From NCBI GenBank assembly GCA_022769825.1, contig JALEJI010000011.1:1-64000 (forward strand): 64,000 nt of DNA. The letters are read 5' to 3'. Both the position numbers and the translations under genes were made by a program. The notes beneath the pieces are model-generated. The model was not told where the DNA came from, made no database searches, and saw nothing but the letters and a program-made list of their open reading frames with translations. Numbering within the stretch: the stretch's first letter is position 1; every line of letters begins with the position of its first letter. Origin of the DNA: Prevotella sp. (GTDB taxonomy: Bacteria; Bacteroidota; Bacteroidia; Bacteroidales; Bacteroidaceae). Positions 61,891 to 64,000 of the stretch are shown here, in pieces.

Positions 61891-61961
61891 TTTGGCAATG
61901 CGACAAAAAACCATTAATTTTGTCGCAAATGTTGCGACGTTATCAAGCCTTTAATGTCGCA
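61891..61961 (+). promoter_or_regulatory. Fic gene promoter with probable operator
   Basis: TTTG (61891-61894), 20-nt spacer, TAATTTTG (61915-61922) is a full promoter match. A perfect 7-3-7 inverted repeat, GTCGCAA-ATG-TTGCGAC (61922-61938), overlaps the -7 end. Single half-sites TGCGAC (61899-61904) and GTCGCA (61956-61961) lie symmetrically on either side. Confidence 0.6.
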
Positions 61962-61977
61962 TGAGTGATTTTATTGT

Positions 61978-63264
61978 ATGTACATACACGAAAGAGACAA
62001 TTGGACGGCATTCAAATGGGACGCATCGGCACTTACGGCGATTCTTGAAAAGGTTAACCGTAAGCAAGGCTTGCTGTATGGCAGACTTGCCTCACTCGGT
62101 TTTGACAGCAAACTGAAAGCGATGGCTGAAAACCTGACGTATGATGTTGTTTATTCGTCAGAGATAGAAGGTATCCGTCTGAATGTTGATGAGGTGCGGT
62201 CGTCTATTGCCCGAAAGCTTGGAATTGAGAACGTCAAACAAATCGCGCCATCGCATTATGTAGACTCTGTCGTGGCGGTAATGCTTGACGCTGTAAGTCA
62301 TTATGACCGACCGCTGACCAAGGATAAACTATGTGCTTGGCAAGCTGCGTTTTTTCCGACAGGCTTTAGTGAGGGTTCGCAGATTGAGGTAGGCAAATAC
62401 CGCACAAATGAAGAGCATATCGTATCAGGAATGTTTGGCAGAGAGAAAGTGCATTACATTGCTCCTGCGCCAGAGCGTATAGAAGGAGAAATGACAATGT
62501 TTCTTGACTGGTTCAACAGGGATGAGAATATAAGTTATGTCGTTCGCTCGGCCATAGCCCACCTTTGGTTCGTGAGTATTCATCCGTTTGAGGACGGCAA
62601 TGGACGGTTGGCACGCATACTTTCTGACATGTTGTTGGCTCGTGCCGACAAGAGTGAGTTCCGCTTCTATAATATCTCCTCGCAGATAAACAAGGACAAG
62701 AATCATTACTATGACATTCTGGAAAAGACACAACATGGCGACGGAGACATAACAGAGTGGATTTCATGGTATGCCAACACACTGTCTACAGCTCTTGACG
62801 AAGCTGAGAATGTGGTCAGCACAATACTCAACAAGAGCCTCTTCTGGCAGAAAGCTTCAACAGTGTCGCTAAATCAACGTCAGACAGACATTCTTAATCT
62901 TTTCCTTGATGGTTATGAGGCAAAGATTACGTCAAAGACATGGGCCTCGCTCGGCAAATGCTCCAAGGACACAGCCATCCGCGACATACAAGACCTTGTG
63001 GCGAAAGACATTCTGCGTGAGGACATTCCTGGAGCCAAGCGTCCAAGTTATTCCATCATATACGGTCATGAAGACATGACCGAATTATTTTCCGACATAG
63101 CTATCGTGGAGGATAATGGCGCAAACTACTTGACCGCGATATACAAAGGCAAGATGCCCGTGCGTGAAAGAGTGCTGCCCTTGGATGCAGAACGCTTCAA
63201 AAGAGGTGACTTGCCATTGGAGAACCTGCTTGCCAAGTATTGTTCATACATTGAAACGAAATGA
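61978..63264 (+). CDS. Fic family protein, class II with N-terminal inhibitory helix
   Basis: 428 residues. The N-terminal DUF4172-like part includes VYSSEIEGIRL, which fits the inhibitory motif [ST]xxxE[GN] (S60...E64 G65) that blocks the active site in class II Fic proteins. The Fic core is IHPFEDGNGRLAR with catalytic His202. Fic enzymes usually transfer AMP to a target protein. The C-terminus (about 300-370) looks like a winged helix (QTDILNLFLDG; SKDTAIRDIQDLVAKDIL), consistent with DNA binding and self-regulation at the operator just upstream. No separate antitoxin gene adjoins it. Confidence 0.93.
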   Translation: MYIHERDNWTAFKWDASALTAILEKVNRKQGLLYGRLASLGFDSKLKAMAENLTYDVVYSSEIEGIRLNVDEVRSSIARKLGIENVKQIAPSHYVDSVVAVMLDAVSHYDRPLTKDKLCAWQAAFFPTGFSEGSQIEVGKYRTNEEHIVSGMFGREKVHYIAPAPERIEGEMTMFLDWFNRDENISYVVRSAIAHLWFVSIHPFEDGNGRLARILSDMLLARADKSEFRFYNISSQINKDKNHYYDILEKTQHGDGDITEWISWYANTLSTALDEAENVVSTILNKSLFWQKASTVSLNQRQTDILNLFLDGYEAKITSKTWASLGKCSKDTAIRDIQDLVAKDILREDIPGAKRPSYSIIYGHEDMTELFSDIAIVEDNGANYLTAIYKGKMPVRERVLPLDAERFKRGDLPLENLLAKYCSYIETK

Positions 63265-63351
63265 AGAACAAGGAATAATCTGGGTAAAGGCAAAAGAAGA
63301 GACCGAAAAAGGAGGTGACACAAAACAAGTTAGTGCATATAAAGAGAAAAA

Positions 63352-63386
63352 CCGGCGCACCTCATAAGGAGACGCGCCGGATTTTC
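63352..63386. terminator. Terminator between Fic gene and tRNA
   Basis: CCGGCGC and GCGCCGG form a 7-bp GC stem, followed by ATTTTCTT on the plus strand and preceded by GAGAAAAA. Confidence 0.65.
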
Positions 63387-63389
63387 TTG

Positions 63390-63463
63390 AGCCTCTTGTC
63401 GGATTCGAACCAACGACCCCGAGATTACAAATCACGTGCTCTGGCCAACTGAGCTAAAGAGGC
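63390..63463 (-). tRNA. tRNA-Thr (anticodon TGT)
   Basis: 74 nt. The 5' acceptor GCCTCTT pairs with AAGAGGC; the D arm TAGCTCAGTTGG and the T arm GGTTCGAATCC are intact. The anticodon loop TTTGTAA gives TGT, reading ACA (Thr). Discriminator base U. CCA is not encoded. Confidence 0.95.
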
Positions 63464-63466
63464 GGG

Positions 63467-63565
63467 TGGGCAAGCGATTCTTATCGCGCCGCTACAACCA
63501 AGTACCCTTGCTACGTTCCCGTCCTGGGGGATTCCGAGGGAGCTGGCCGTAAGAGACTTGCCCAT
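63467..63565 (-). ncRNA. ffs: Signal recognition particle RNA (small bacterial type)
   Basis: About 99 nt that close with GGGCAAG/CTTGCCC. The conserved apical loop CAGGACGGGAACGTAGCA, then AGGGTA, is the Ffh-binding site of 4.5S-type SRP RNA. Directs membrane proteins to the translocon with Ffh. Lies 3 bp upstream of the tRNA-Thr on the same strand. A -7 element TACCTTTGC stands upstream at 63597-63605. Confidence 0.9.
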
Positions 63566-63596
63566 GTCATATTGAGGGGTTTTCTCAAATGCGGGT

Positions 63597-63605
63597 GCAA
63601 AGGTA
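63597..63605 (-). promoter_or_regulatory. Predicted -7 element of the ffs-tRNA unit
   Basis: TACCTTTGC on the minus strand, about 30 bp upstream of the SRP RNA. The -33 position has only T-rich sequence. Confidence 0.5.
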
Positions 63606-63703
63606 AGACAAATTACGGAATAACGAAAATAATATCATGTTGAAAAAGCAATATTTAACATATTTTTTCCACTTCCCCACCCTGTCTACCTCTAAAAAAT
63701 GCG

Positions 63704-63712
63704 TACCTTTGC
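63704..63712 (+). promoter_or_regulatory. Predicted -7 element of the final gene
   Basis: TACCTTTGC lies 9 bp upstream of the ATG at 63722, implying a nearly leaderless mRNA. Confidence 0.5.
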
Positions 63713-63721
63713 ACCCGAAAT

Positions 63722-64000
63722 ATGATAAACGTCATCTCTCTAATACAGCTCAAGGCCTTTGCCCGTCAGGACGGTTTTTTGCTCTTCCTGCTATGGATAG
63801 CGTCGTTCGCCCTCATCGTCCACGACCCGGCTTCCTCATGGGGCAGCCTGCTTGCCATGGCGACACCATTCTTCGTGGGCTGGCGGCTCGTGAAGTTTCG
63901 CGACTACGCCCTTCAAGGCGTCATCTCGTTTCGCAGGGCACTGGCCTTCTCCGTCTTCACGTTCTTCTACGCCTCCATGCTCTTCGCCGTGGCGCAGTAT
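63722..64000 (+). CDS. DUF4199-like membrane protein, 5' part
   Basis: 93 codons run off the window, so the track does not list it. Residues begin MINVISLIQLKAFARQDGFL, then LFLLWIASFALIVHDP, followed by further hydrophobic helices (SLLAMATPFFVGWRLV; ALAFSVFTFFYASMLFAVA). The pattern suggests a Bacteroidetes DUF4199 protein, a family often found ahead of a glycosyltransferase gene; that neighbour lies outside the window. Family call is tentative. Confidence 0.65.
   Translation, partial: MINVISLIQLKAFARQDGFLLFLLWIASFALIVHDPASSWGSLLAMATPFFVGWRLVKFRDYALQGVISFRRALAFSVFTFFYASMLFAVAQY

Overview
The window looks like chromosomal DNA of a Bacteroidales bacterium, most likely Prevotellaceae. The evidence is as follows. 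Promoters fit the Bacteroidetes form (TTG, about 20 nt, TAnnTTTGC), with little Shine-Dalgarno signal. Typical Bacteroidetes families and gene orders are present: a MurF-alanine racemase fusion, uppS-bamA-ompH-ompH, DUF3822-rsmD, DUF6242/DUF6089 proteins, etfB-etfA-acyl-CoA dehydrogenase, and TonB-type outer-membrane proteins. All assignments come from reading the sequence; no search was run.

Layout. 1-4400 (minus strand): an orphan C-terminal domain of B12-dependent ribonucleotide reductase, a cell-wall amidase, an MCE/MlaD protein and dnaA. 4576-8985 (plus): nitroreductase, GNAT-fold protein, nitroreductase and dnaG. 8986-9681: an intergenic region with a roughly 385-bp dispersed element (copy A) that contains a 22-bp tandem array. 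9682-17124 (plus): TPR membrane protein, queD, queE, cardiolipin synthase, a small membrane protein, DUF3822, rsmD and a RecD-like helicase. 17290-20931: electron-transfer flavoprotein and acyl-CoA dehydrogenase operon.

20957-31060 is the accessory stretch. It holds a decayed exported nuclease gene, a two-gene unit with a GDENG-repeat protein and a lipoprotein, an AAA ATPase plus DUF4435 (TOPRIM) pair resembling PARIS-type defence, a small Cys-rich RiPP-like precursor interrupted by an in-frame stop, an outer-membrane beta-barrel protein, a TonB receptor with a His/Cys-rich membrane protein upstream, and a gene scrap.

31112-46127: tricorn-like protease, CapD-type nucleotide-sugar dehydratase, element copy B, murF-alr fusion, rlhA-like U32 protein, pepT, nrdD and nrdG. 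46128-46464: a likely small structured RNA. 46465-56231: envelope biogenesis block (DUF6242 lipoprotein, DUF6089 barrel, uppS, bamA, three OmpH/Skp chaperones, murI, rbfA, LolC/E-like permease). 56376-61086: a large modular GH31 glycosidase and a divergent discoidin-domain lipoprotein with a problematic start. 61087-61977: a gene scrap, a 33-bp tandem duplication and a third 22-bp palindromic array. 61978-64000: Fic protein with a probable operator, tRNA-Thr, SRP RNA and the start of a membrane protein.

The best candidates for undescribed biology are the 22-bp-period intergenic elements (three sites, two unrelated sequence classes with the same period and a shared ACACCGT core), the interrupted RiPP precursor, the ATPase/DUF4435 pair, and the stand-alone NrdJ C-terminal domain.
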